The translations under genes and the position numbers were made by a program. The notes below the pieces were generated by a model that had not been told where the DNA came from, searched no databases, and saw only the letters and a program-made list of their open reading frames with translations. Below are positions 35,656 to 45,526 of a DNA stretch of 64,000 bases, in pieces (positions within the stretch are counted from its first letter, which is position 1; each line of letters opens with the position of its first letter). This DNA is from Typha latifolia (lineage: Eukaryota > Streptophyta > Magnoliopsida > Poales > Typhaceae), in contig CM034111.1 of NCBI GenBank assembly GCA_019914945.1, positions 4,898,001-4,962,000 on the forward strand, written 5' to 3'.

Positions 35656-38600
35656 CGTAACCTTGTCCTTAAGGTTTGAAGTTTGTGAAGCGATCTTTGA
35701 ACTCTGGCTTAAGTTCCTCCATGGTATGATCGTCTGCATTGGTTCCCCACATATCTGAAGATATAGGAAATGCTGGTGCCGAAAGAGAGGCAAGCTCACT
35801 TGTGTCCGGTTGGCGCGAAAGAGCATCGGCGGCTCGATTTTCAATCCCCTTTTTGTAGACTAATTCGTAGTCATACCCAAGGAGTTTCGTGACCCACCGT
35901 TGTTGGGCTGGGGTGTGCACACGTTGCTCCATGAAGTAGGGTAAGCTACGCTGGTCCGTGCGGATAGTAAACTGTTGGCCAATCAAGTAGGGTCGCCATT
36001 TGGTGACGGCATGTAGAATCGCTAGCATTTCACGCTCGTAGGTAGACAATGCTTTGCTCATATATGCCACGGGTCTGCCCTCTTGCATCAAAACTGCTCC
36101 AATGCCCTCACCCGAAGCGTCGCACTCCACCACAAAGGGCTTGCCAAAATCTGGTAGTGCTAGAACCGGAGCTGTAGACATAGCTGTCTTCAAGGCTTCG
36201 AAGGCCTCCGTTGCTTTGCCCGTCCATTGAAACCCACCTTTTCTGAGTAAGGAGGTCAGCGGGGCAGCAATTTTGCCATAGTTGGCAACAAATCGCCGGT
36301 AGTACCCTGTCAATCCAAGGAATCCCCTCAATTCCCTCTGATTAGTAGGAATCGGCCAATCCACCATATTCTTGATCTTGCTTGGGTCAGCTTCCACTCC
36401 TTTTACAGAGATTATATGCCCCAAGTACTCCACTCTTGACTCTCCCCAAAGACACTTTCTCATCTTAACTTTTAGCTGGTTTTGTCACAAGATATTTAAT
36501 ACCTCCCGCACGTGCCGCAAGTGCTCATTCCAATTCCTGCTGTATACTAGAATATCGTCAAAGAAGACGAGCACGTACCGACGCAAGAGTGGGCGGAAGA
36601 GGTCATTCATCAGCCCTTGGAAGGTGGTCGGTGCATTGGTGAGCCCAAACGGCGTGACTCGGAACTCATAGTGGCCATCGTGAGTTCGGAACGCCGTTTT
36701 GTGTACATCTTCAAGGTCGACTCGGATTTGATGGTATCCCGCTCTTAAGTCAAGTTTGCTGAAGTAGGCCAACCCTGTGAGCTCATCCAGCAACTCCTCG
36801 ATCACCGGTATTGGATACCGGTCCTTGACAGTAATTGCATTCAAGGCTCGGTAGTCGACGCAAAACCACCAACTCCGGTCTTTCTTCCGAACCAGCAGCA
36901 CCGACGATGAGTAGGCACTTCTACTCGGTTGAATAATCCCTTGCTCGAGCATTTCCTCCACCAATTTACTGATCTCTTCCTTCTGGACATGCGGGTACCG
37001 ATAGGGTCGGACATTTGCAGGTTCAGCCCCCGGAATGATTTGGATGCCATGGTCATGACGACGGTTCGGCGGTAGTCCTCGGGGTTCCTTGAAGAGATCC
37101 TGAAACTCCTGCAGCAGCTCTTCCATGTCAGAGGCTACTTCCCTTGGTGGTGGATGTTCTGGTTCAACAACAGCCATTTGCAATAGTAGAGCTCGGTCCC
37201 CTGCACAAGGAAAACCCACAAGTGGTTGCAATGTCGACCCTTGTCGCGGTTGATTTCCATCCAGCAACACCCTTCTTCCATTCCTCTGAAATGTCAGTGT
37301 GAGGTTTGAGAAATTAAATGTTACGGGCTCCAAGCTTTGAAGCCATTGAGTCCCCAAAACAATGTCGGCACCTCGCAAGGCCAACGCATAAAGGTCCAAT
37401 GTGAAAGTTTGGTCTTGCACCTTCAATTCCACACCTCCACAAATAAAATCTGCTCGCAATGTGGTGCCATCTCAAATCGTCACATCGAACCCTTCCGTGG
37501 GTTCCGACTCGAGCCCAATCTTCCTAAGGAGCCTCTTGTCAATAAAGTTGTGGGTGGACCCGGTGTCAATCAAGATTCTCACTGTGGTTTTCTTGACTAC
37601 CCCATTCACCCGCAATGTCTTTGGCGCAGCTGTCCCCGAATAGGCGTGGAGGGAGATTTCGGCTATCATCTCCTCCACGAGTTGCTCCTCATCTTCTTCT
37701 CCTTGATGTCCAGCCACATCTGCACCTTCAGCTGCAAACTCATCCTCCGCTTCCTCCAATCCATCGATTAGCATCACCGATCCCATCGGTCTAGCGCAGC
37801 GATGCCCAGGTACAAACTTCTCATCACAACGGAAGCATAGGCCCTTGGCTCTTCTTTCTTCTACTTGGGCTGGTGTGAGTGCTCGTCCCGGACCTCTAGG
37901 TGCATACTTCACATCTTGGGATGGCTTCAAGGGTGCTCGAGGAGGTACCACTGTAGCAGCAACCTTTGGTACTCCGATAGTATTTCCCGCCGCTATGTTT
38001 GGTTGAGCTTGATTGCGGCTTCCTTGGCTTGTCCAACTCGCTTCAGTGTATCTTCATGGCCCTATGTTTGTCTTCCATAAGCACCGCATCTTCGAAGGCC
38101 TCCTTTAAGGTTCTAGGCCTTAAAGCCCTCACATCGGCTTGTATGTCACCCCGCAGCCCGGAGATGAAGGTGCTGCGAAGTTGCTGATCCATCCATGGTG
38201 GATGACATCGGCTACTAATCCTCTCAAATTCTTCTTGGTATGACCCAACCATGGTCTTTTGCACCGTCTTTGAGAGGAGAGCATCAAAGTCTTCATATCC
38301 CAATGCTCCAAATCGCCGTGTGATATCGACGCAAAATTCAGCCCAAGTTTCGATAGCCTCAGTGGCATTGGCTGCTCAAAACCAATGAAGCGCCGCATCC
38401 TCAAGGTGGAAGCTCGCAAGCGTCACCTTGTACTCTTCCGTCGTTCCTTGGTATGCAAAGAATTGCTCCGTCCTATACAACCAATCGATCGGGTCGCCAC
38501 CTTTGAACTTGAGGAATTCGAGACGCACGACTTGTCCACGGATGCCATTGTCTCGTTCCGGATCATGTCCTTGTCTAACCGGGGGAGGATGCACCATGAA

Positions 38601-39107
38601 GGGTTGATGATCCCTCCTTCGGTTTTGATTAACTTGCCGTGGTTTCGGATCGTATTGACCCGCCCACGGATCTTGATCTCCAAGGCGGTCTCCATAGTGG
38701 TTCACCCGTCGGATGGGTTCACCTGCAACTGGACCTGGTGTAACCATCCTTGCTTGCCTCTGCCCATAGGGTGGTGGTAGCAGCGGCTCTTGTGGTTGCA
38801 AAGGCTGAACCGGTGGTGGTGGGTTCAAGGGGGTGGACTCGCGTCATGGGGTCGATGGTGCTTTCCCGTTCGCCATTGCTTCCCTTGTCGCCCGTAGTTC
38901 CCGCATCATCTCCATCATCATCTGATTGTTGATGGCCATTTGCTCTGAAAGAGACCCCAACACGGCTTGAACACTAGGTTCTTCCGTATTCTGATTAGAT
39001 CGGGCGGTTCCACGGGTGGAAGTCCCTGTAATCGTTTCTCCCTCCTCTATTGGGAGAATCTCTTCTTCATCATCTCGCCATGCAGCCATGGATCTGGTTG
39101 TCGTCAT
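35656..39107 (-). pseudogene. Gag-Pol of the Gypsy element, integrase absent, interrupted
   Basis: Starting near 39107 (MTTTRSMAAW), gag runs to about 38043 with the capsid blocks LEFLKFKGGDPIDWLYRTEQ and LFDAL-like helices. A zinc knuckle follows (CFRCDEKFVPGHRC, about 37835-37795). The protease has ILIDTGSTHNFID (about 37565-37525), reverse transcriptase has FFDDILVYS (about 36560-36535), and RNase H has VECDASGEGIGAVL (about 36135-36090). The frame is broken by TGA stops at 38844, 38376, 38043, 37472 and 36485 and by one frame change between 38043 and 37951. It ends soon after RNase H at 35669. No integrase HHCC or DDE block is present before the LTR. Confidence 0.88.
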
Positions 39108-39133
39108 TGGAAGCGCTTGTCTGAGGAACAATG

Positions 39134-39187
39134 GCTCTGATACCAGCTTGTTGCGATCACGCCTCTGGCTATGGAGCTCTGATACCA
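39134..39187 (-). promoter_or_regulatory. Duplicated tRNA primer-binding site
   Basis: Read on the minus strand, TGGTATCAGAGC occurs at 39145-39134, just after the 5' LTR with a 3-nt spacer. It occurs again at 39187-39176 inside the LTR's U5 end, exactly 42 bp away. The motif is the complement of the 3' end of plant initiator methionine tRNA, the standard primer for minus-strand DNA synthesis. Confidence 0.85.
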
Positions 39188-40076
39188 GCTTGATACGATC
39201 TCGCCTTTTTGGTGAAGGGTCGATCTCTTCCAATTCTTGATCTGGACTAGATCTACTATGGAAGTTTGAAATAAGATCCCGAAATATTCCGCCGTCGGAT
39301 CGACGTGAAATTTTGATATATTTTAGGCCCGGAAAAGAACTTTCCAACAAATCTAGTTGTAGGCGAATCGAAGTTGGGGATCTCACGATATCGTTCGTTT
39401 AGTGGACGAACATCAGGATGCTCTATTTTGGATCCGTGGATGGAGGCACGAGATCCTAGGTAATGGTGGATGGTGGACGACCGGCGTTAATGGGGTGGCA
39501 CCGGTGGAAAAGTGGTGGTGGAAAGGTTATGGATGATGGAAAGGTTAGGGCAAGTGTTGGATAGATTGGAATAAGGGGGAGGAGAGGGCCACTCCTAAGG
39601 GACTAGGGTGATTGGCTAGTCGAGGGAGATTAGAAGCGGCGTCGCCGGGGATTGAGAGAACGGGAGCGAAGAAGACGAAGGAGGCAAGGCAAAACTCAAT
39701 CTCAATAATCAATAATGCATTTGGTTGCCTACCACATCCTTTTATAGGCTAACCAATAACTCAAATTAACCCTAAAAACACAATTTTTGTCGACAGCGTT
39801 CGAACTCGCCCGACCGCGTTCGAACGCACCGAGTTCGCTCTTCTGGATTTGCGAACGCGATGCAGGCATTCACAGTGCGTTCGAACGCACAATATATTCT
39901 CTTCACCACGTTCACAACCCCGTTCACAAACCGCGTTCGAACTCACTCCACCCACGTTCGAACGCGACTTACAGAAAATTTATTTTAATGGAAATTAAAC
40001 ACTAAAACATGAAATAAAAACACTCCTAAAGTAAATCCATGCTCGAGACAACGTCGGTGAAATCCGAATCGTATCA
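39149..40076 (-). repeat. 5' LTR of the Gypsy element
   Basis: Matches 34716-35641 over the full length. It retains one extra GTTCGAAC motif near 39955 that is missing from the other LTR. Its U5 end includes the 42-bp primer-binding repeat (motif complement at 39176-39187). Confidence 0.9.
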
Positions 40077-40081
40077 AAAAG

Positions 40082-40985
40082 AAAACGAATAGAGTATTGT
40101 TTTGTTGCTACGGGAGAAGAATAGATAAGACTTTATCCGCTTAATTATGTATAAAAGTTTTAGGGTCCTTTTAGAGTTAAAATGGGTAAAGATATAAAGA
40201 AAAACTAAAATGAAAAGAGACGCAAAATTATAAATTATATTGATTTATGGTGCAAATTGCCCAAACTATTTTGAATTATTTCATGCAAATGGTCAAAGTT
40301 AAAAGATCATTTAACTTATTTGATAGTTAATTAGAAATTACAAATAATCTGCTTGACTGTTCCCAAATGTTGAGAAGCATTGGATGTTGACCAAATTGGT
40401 ACTCCTCAAAAATTTATTTGCCCAAATAATTTATTTTACAAATTTTAATAGGCAAGACTCTTGGCAAAAAAAAACATAGACCTTGTCAATGTTTTGTGTA
40501 AGTTATGAAGTTTTATCTCAAATATAAAATATTGATCTTGTCACTTTATTCTTATTAGGAATATAGATACTAAAAATGAAAAGATTACTCTTTAAATTAT
40601 ATTTATCTCTTAATTAGATAAATTAGAAAAAAAAAAACTAGACAGATCTTTTAACATTACTATTGGATAAACCTAGAAAAGATAAATAAAAATTAAATCT
40701 TCTCACCCTACTCACTCTCCTCACATATCCTTATAATTAGTACACAATTCTTATGTAAAGTATTAATTAGATCAACATTCCATCGAATATGAGGGCAGCA
40801 AAGACCCACTTATTTCAAAAAATAAAAAGGGGTTAAAGTTTCATTCTAATTAAAAGAAAAAGTGAGATTAGAGAAAAAGAAAGAGAAATCTTGATAGGGG
40901 AAGAAAATGGTTTTCTTGAAAAGGTTGTGAAATTCATATTAAGAAAAGGAGGTGAAGATTTAACCAAGTCATTCTCAAAGGGCTT
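40082..40985. other. A+T-rich spacer, no gene
   Basis: Includes the right arm of the possible inverted-repeat element and otherwise simple A+T-rich sequence. No coding sequence is supported. Confidence 0.4.
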
Positions 40986-40990
40986 TGAGA

Positions 40991-41086
40991 AGCATGATAC
41001 TAAATTGATAAGATCTCGAACCAATTTGTTAGGCTCTGATACTAATTTGTTAAGCTATGATACCAAATTGTTAAGCTCTGATACCA
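40991..41086 (-). repeat. 21-bp tandem array of primer-binding-like motifs (5 units)
   Basis: On the minus strand the motif TGGTATCAGAGC (41086-41075) is followed by variants at 41065, 41044, 41023 and 41002, each exactly 21 bp further on: TGGTATCATAGC, TAGTATCAGAGC, TGGTTCGAGATC and TAGTATCATGC. The spacer TTAACAATT/TTAACAAAT is also repeated. It lies right after an LTR end, which is where the primer-binding site belongs. Confidence 0.85.
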
Positions 41087-41931
41087 CTCGATAAGTACTT
41101 GAACTAAAGATAGGCTACACAACAATCCCTTCAAGATATGGATGTATTATAGGAATTAGTTCGCGCAATTGTGGGAAAATATTTGTCAGTCAAAAAATTA
41201 CGAAACTAATTGAGTTAGATCCGTAACTTCTTGATTTACAACTTTCGTATTTATGCCCTTTACATATTCGAACTGTAGCAGGGACGAAAACACGGAATAA
41301 CGTGGGTGATGATGGTAGTGACGAGTAGAGTGGATGTTAGGGTTATAAATGGATATGGAGATGAAGGTGAATTGTAGATGTGATTTAGGGATATAGACGA
41401 AGAAAACGAAGTGGTCGAGATCCCAAAGAAGATGGGTGGCTCGATAGTCGAGGGAGATTAGAAGTTAGAAGAAATCTTGCCAACGATAAAGGTGGAAGGA
41501 TGGTGAAGAGGAATGAGGGAGAAGTCTAAAGAGAAGATAGGAGGCAAGAAATTAATATTCCAATAGCATAATGAAGTTGGCTGCCATCCACATATTTATA
41601 AAGGCTAGCCAACAAGTCCTAAAATAATATGAAACCCTAATTCTAGAGGATTCCCGTCGATCGCGTTCGAACACGCTCGATTACGTTTGAATGCACCAAA
41701 AGACGTTCTCTATATGTGCAAACGCGATGCAGGCGATTCGAAGGCGGGCATTCGAACTCGTCCGACCGCGTTCGAACTCACAATATGTGTTCTCTATATT
41801 TGCGAACCTGATGTAGGCGTTCGCAAGGGCGTTCGAACGCGACCCCTCCTGCATTCGAATACGACCTACAGAAATTTTATTTTAATAAAAATAAACTCCT
41901 AATGCAATAAGAAGAGATCCTAACTAAGTGT
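41087..41931 (-). mobile_element. LTR with leader, relative of the Gypsy LTR
   Basis: The right edge GTGTATCA mirrors the ATCGTATCA terminus of the element at 34716-40076. The segment 41650-41875 has the same peculiar GTTCGAAC-rich stretch with GCAAACGCGATGCAGGCG, followed by ACAGAAATTTTATTTTAAT as in the other LTRs. Overall divergence is high, so it belongs to a sister family. There is no second LTR and no coding region to its left, so it is a truncated 5' end or LTR plus leader. Confidence 0.75.
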
Positions 41932-42099
41932 ATCAAAGCACTTTGTGAAACTCATCATTTTTAGTAGGATTGTTCTCATTCTCCAGTGAAGTTTTAGTCC
42001 CCTTATTTGATTATTTCTCTATAGTTATGATCTACTAAGGTGATACTTGATTTGTGATCGTCTAACTTTGCCTTAAAGAACTTTATTAATCTATTATTT

Positions 42100-42730
42100 T
42101 AATAAAGAATTTTTAGAAGTTAAATTTCGAGTGACAAAAGGTGAGTTCTCTAATTCTTTTTTAAAGATTATCTTTCTTTTACATCAAATCATTTATTATT
42201 TTCTTATGTTGCTCCTTCATTTTGGTATTTTTATCTACCATCGCTTCGAGTCTTTCTGAAAGCTTCACATTAGCCTTTTTTTTACATTATATAATTCTTT
42301 AAATAATTCAACGTAGGCGATTTGGATGTTCATCTCTAGTAATCATCTAAATCGTATACATTTTGTTCACCTACACTTACACATCTCACAAAAATTAATT
42401 ATCCAGTTTATATGGTGAGAGACTTGTACAACTCTACTATTTTCTTATGAGTTCAAATTTTTAGCAATATGACTATAGTCTTCGCATTCATAATATTGAA
42501 TTACTCCTCTTTGATTTTCGCTCTTAGGCTTATTGTCCGAACTATTTTTTGAACTTTTAGAAAAAATTATTTAAATATTTTCATAAAGACCCCCATCAAC
42601 TTAGAATTAATATAATTATCATCACCTGACTCTAGAAAAGCAAGCAACTTGGTTTTCCAAGATAAATACATTAATCTTTTTAAAAGGGAGGTCTAATAGT
42701 GGATTTATCTCTCAAAAAATTTATCTCGTA
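42100..42730 (-). mobile_element. Copia-like gag remnant
   Basis: On the minus strand at about 42495-42450 a degenerate zinc knuckle is readable (YYECEDYSHIAKN). Surrounding sequence is in keeping with a decayed gag, with stops. It lies on the coding side of the LTR and primer-binding array to its right. Confidence 0.5.
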
Positions 42731-42745
42731 AAATGGGAGAGATCT

Positions 42746-42831
42746 GCTCTAATACCAATTAAAATTACGTGAAACTAAGTATGCTCTAACACTAATTAAA
42801 ACATGTGAATCGATGTTAAGCTCTAATGCCA
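42746..42831 (-). repeat. 37-bp tandem array of primer-binding-like motifs (3 units)
   Basis: On the plus strand GCTCTAATACCAATT (42746), GCTCTAACACTAATT (42783) and GCTCTAATGCCAATT (42820) recur at exactly 37-bp intervals. On the minus strand each reads as TTGGTATTAGAGC-like, the usual Copia primer-binding motif. They sit between the LTR-like sequence on the right and the gag remnant on the left. Confidence 0.8.
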
Positions 42832-42834
42832 ATT

Positions 42835-43260
42835 AAAAATTTTAGGATAACCCTGATTTAGGAGATAACTAACTAACGTAGAAATACAAATATAGGCAAA
42901 TAACTAGAAATAGATATGAAAGCAAACACAAATAATCTTTACGTGGAAGATCCTCAATTTGGATAAAAATTATAAAATAATAATGTGTAAATGTAGAACC
43001 ACTAACACCGCCCACTAAATTCATAGCTATATCTGAAATTTTCTTACTCATTAAAATTAGTAATAAATTACTTTAAGTAGTTGATCCATAAATCTCAGTG
43101 ACCTTTAACATCCAAAGACATGTCTCAATGACCCTCGAGGCAACAACTCACTCTAAAGAAGCTCAAATATTTCATCTTCTCTTATCACCAATGAACCCTA
43201 CAAAGTCTCATCTAGGGCTTCGAAAAATGTTCTCTTGTCATACAAAAAAATATAAATTCT
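42835..43260 (-). repeat. Copia-type LTR fragment
   Basis: Read on the minus strand this has features of plant Copia LTRs, including the block around 42945-42960 encoding EDLPRKDYL in one frame (GATCTTCCACGTAAAG). It lies directly upstream of the primer-binding array. The outer boundary is approximate, and no second LTR was seen. Confidence 0.55.
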
Positions 43261-43429
43261 TGTAAAGTATTTGTTAAATATAAATTCAAGCGGTCTATAA
43301 TATGCTAATACAAACTATTTTAAATACATACAAAAAAAGATTTTTGTATAAGAATTGCCAATACAAAATACTCACAACTATTGGATACCTTTTGTGTTCT
43401 TTGTGAAGCATATTAAACATTCTAAAATA

Positions 43430-43850
43430 TTTTTTTTAAAAAGGAGGAAAATGATATCTATTAAGGTCCACAATTACAAAAAGCTTCGTTAGAATCGAAA
43501 GTCAAAACTACATAAAATCATAAGAAAAGGACCCAACTCAAGTACAACCATAACATATGATTTTACCCTCAATTAGTAAGCCAATCAGTAGCACGATTAG
43601 CCTCTCTAGAGACATTATTAATTTTACAATTTTAAATATTGCTAATTATGAATTTTATATCATCAACAAGAATTGAACGGTCTAAGAAATTTTCGACCCA
43701 ACTTTTAAGCATTCACGAGTAGGAGAGAGTTGGATTCAACGATAATGTTAGAGATATTATAAACTTGAAAAAGAATTAGTACCTTTAGTCAAATTATTCC
43801 TTCAAAATCAACCATAATGATAATTTAAAAAAAAACCCGAATAGTTTCAC
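43430..43850 (-). mobile_element. LINE RNase H tail fragment
   Basis: On the minus strand the sequence around 43770-43590 gives a decayed RNase H end, including IIVESNSLLLVNA and SREANRATDWL-like blocks. The left edge has a T/A-run (43429-43442) that could be the remains of the poly(A) tail. Confidence 0.6.
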
Positions 43851-44205
43851 TATTAATTACCATATTTTACGGCAATCATCTAAAACGAATAGGGGCATTT
43901 ATATAAAAATATCTTTTAGTTTTCAAAATAACAAATATAGTCACTTGTGCGCATCTCTTGTATAAATTATGCGCACTTTATTATTAAAAAAAAAAGTGAT
44001 TTTTTTTTCAGCAAATAGTCTCAGAAAAAAATAACTTCCCATTTTTCTTTCTTTCCAAGTTTCAATTGATGTATGGATTAGCACTTAGCAGCCAACTAAG
44101 GAGTGCAAAAGTAACCCCGAGCGCACTAAATTCCAGCATTCAAACCTGCAGACGATCCTCTGACCCTTGTTTCTCCATTCACGCAAACCTCCTCAGCCTT
44201 CTCCT

Positions 44206-44241
<36 letters not shown>

Positions 44242-44930
44242 CAGTACTGCAGCAGAGAAGGAACTCCTCTCTCCTCTCCTCTCCTCTCCTGTTTCTCTAT
44301 GAGGCCTCAATGCCCGTACTACAGGGAGCAGTAGCATGGAAAGGATGGCAACATTAAAGGCAGGGAAGAAGAAAGAGAGTGTGTGCATCTCATTTGCAAA
44401 TAAGCACTTACAGTACTGTAGTAGTATATATTATGGAAGATCGAGTTAAAATTAAGTTTGACTGCTTTAGTTTAGTTAATTAAGAATCATCTCTATCGTT
44501 ATCTTTGAATGGAGAAAGGGAGTTAATTAAGAGTAGGGGGTGTTTATATATATACAATCAAGATTTTAGTTAAAAACATTATTGTCTTGTGATATAAAAA
44601 AATTAAAACCACAAGAGAGTTAAACATCTTTTGGCTGGCCGACTACTATCCGATGACAGAGGTAATGAGTTCAAATTGCTCGTAGGCATTGGGCATAAGA
44701 ATTTATAATTGATCGAGTTTTTATAATAGCATTACATGTGCATCTCTTTTCGTATTTTTAGAAAGATTGATTCCGTTATTCAATCTATATATTCGAGAGG
44801 GTTAACCTATGTGATTTAGCTAGCTAGACTCTGAGCTCATAATCTTTTTAAAAAAAATACTATTTAACCTAAAAAATTTATTGAAAAAGAAAAAGGTAAA
44901 AAAAAAAGGTGGTAATTTGCAAAACAAACC
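43851..44930. other. Intergenic region upstream of the VQ gene, with GA microsatellite
   Basis: No gene is supported. A perfect GA run lies at about 44209-44238 and a CTCCT run at about 44264-44290. Open frames across these are low-complexity artefacts. Confidence 0.45.
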
Positions 44931-45028
44931 TCCAAGAGCTACCATAAAAAGGCACCCCTTCCACCTCCCACATCTCAAACCCACACTCCTCTCTCTCCTC
45001 TCCTCTCCTCTCCTCGTATTCCATTCCC
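44931..45028 (+). promoter_or_regulatory. Core promoter and leader of the VQ gene
   Basis: A TATA-like CCATAAAAAGG lies at about 44942-44952, followed by pyrimidine-rich sequence (CTCTCCTCTCC repeats to about 45016), typical of a plant TATA-plus-Y-patch promoter with a short 5' UTR. The ATG is in the context CCCATGGC. Confidence 0.55.
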
Positions 45029-45526
45029 ATGGCTTCCACCGGAGACTCCGACCCCAACTCCCCTTCCACTACCTACGTGCATGCAGACCCCTCCACGTTC
45101 CGATCCATCGTCCAAAAACTCACAGGCTACCCCAACAACTCCCCCCATTATAATGTCCTCCCCCATAACTACCCCCCTCTCCCTTCCGCCAAGCGCCAAA
45201 AGCTACAGGAGAGGAGGAAAGCTCCCACCAAGCTCGACTTAAATCTTCTCCAATCTCCACTTCATCTCTATGGGTTGTCGTCGCCGGTTTCTACCGTGGA
45301 TGCCTCCTTCTTGGTCTCGTCGTCGCCGAGTACTCCCACCACGCCTTCCCCTTCTTCCTCTTCGACTACAAGCTTGGTTGCTTTGAGATTTAAGAAGGAG
45401 ATCAAGGAAGAGAAGGCGATAGTGGAGAAGGGATTCTACCTGCATCCTTCGCCGAGGAGCCACGGGAAGAAGCCACCCAAGTTGTTGCCTTTGTTTCCGG
45501 TGGATTCGCCGAGGGATTCAGCTTAA
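45029..45526 (+). CDS. VQ-motif transcriptional regulator, MAPK-substrate type, intronless
   Basis: VQ proteins are small plant nuclear cofactors that bind WRKY transcription factors and tune defence and growth responses. The 165-aa product carries the defining motif FRSIVQKLTG (residues 24-33). A basic stretch, KRQKLQERRK, a KLDLNLL block and a Ser/Pro-rich middle follow. Many S-P and T-P sites (residues ~11, 77, 85, 100-115, 145-160) resemble the Arabidopsis VQ proteins phosphorylated by MPK3 and MPK6 (VQ4/11/13/19/31/33 group). The single exon is usual for the family. Which member it matches cannot be settled by eye. Confidence 0.9.
   Translation: MASTGDSDPNSPSTTYVHADPSTFRSIVQKLTGYPNNSPHYNVLPHNYPPLPSAKRQKLQERRKAPTKLDLNLLQSPLHLYGLSSPVSTVDASFLVSSSPSTPTTPSPSSSSTTSLVALRFKKEIKEEKAIVEKGFYLHPSPRSHGKKPPKLLPLFPVDSPRDSA

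Larger units (their letters stand above)
34716..40076 (-). mobile_element. Non-autonomous Ty3/Gypsy LTR retrotransposon, nearly complete, no integrase
   Basis: The 5361-bp element is flanked by the 5-bp target duplication AAAAG (34711-34715 and 40077-40081). Two LTRs (34716-35641 and 39149-40076) enclose 3.5 kb. On the minus strand this holds the primer-binding site (39134-39145), gag, zinc knuckle, protease, reverse transcriptase and RNase H. The internal region then passes straight to the 3' LTR without an integrase. Mobilisation therefore needed integrase from a relative, or integrase was lost later. The LTRs are alike but carry several substitutions and a local rearranged stretch (about 34873-34930 versus 39304-39360), so the insertion is fairly young but not brand-new. 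Confidence 0.92.
33545..40270. other. Possible older inverted-repeat element interrupted by the Gypsy insertion
   Basis: About 50 bp at 33549-33600 (with CCATAAATCAAAATAATTTA) match, in inverted orientation, 40215-40262 (with TATTGATTTATGGTGC) at roughly 80 percent by eye. The Gypsy element sits between. This is what would be expected of an older DNA transposon or foldback element that received the retrotransposon, but the arms are short and target duplications were not found. Confidence 0.4.

Noticed and set aside
44066..44388. Frames across the GA and CTCCT runs upstream of the VQ gene
   Set aside because: Low-complexity translation of simple repeats; no start context or domain.
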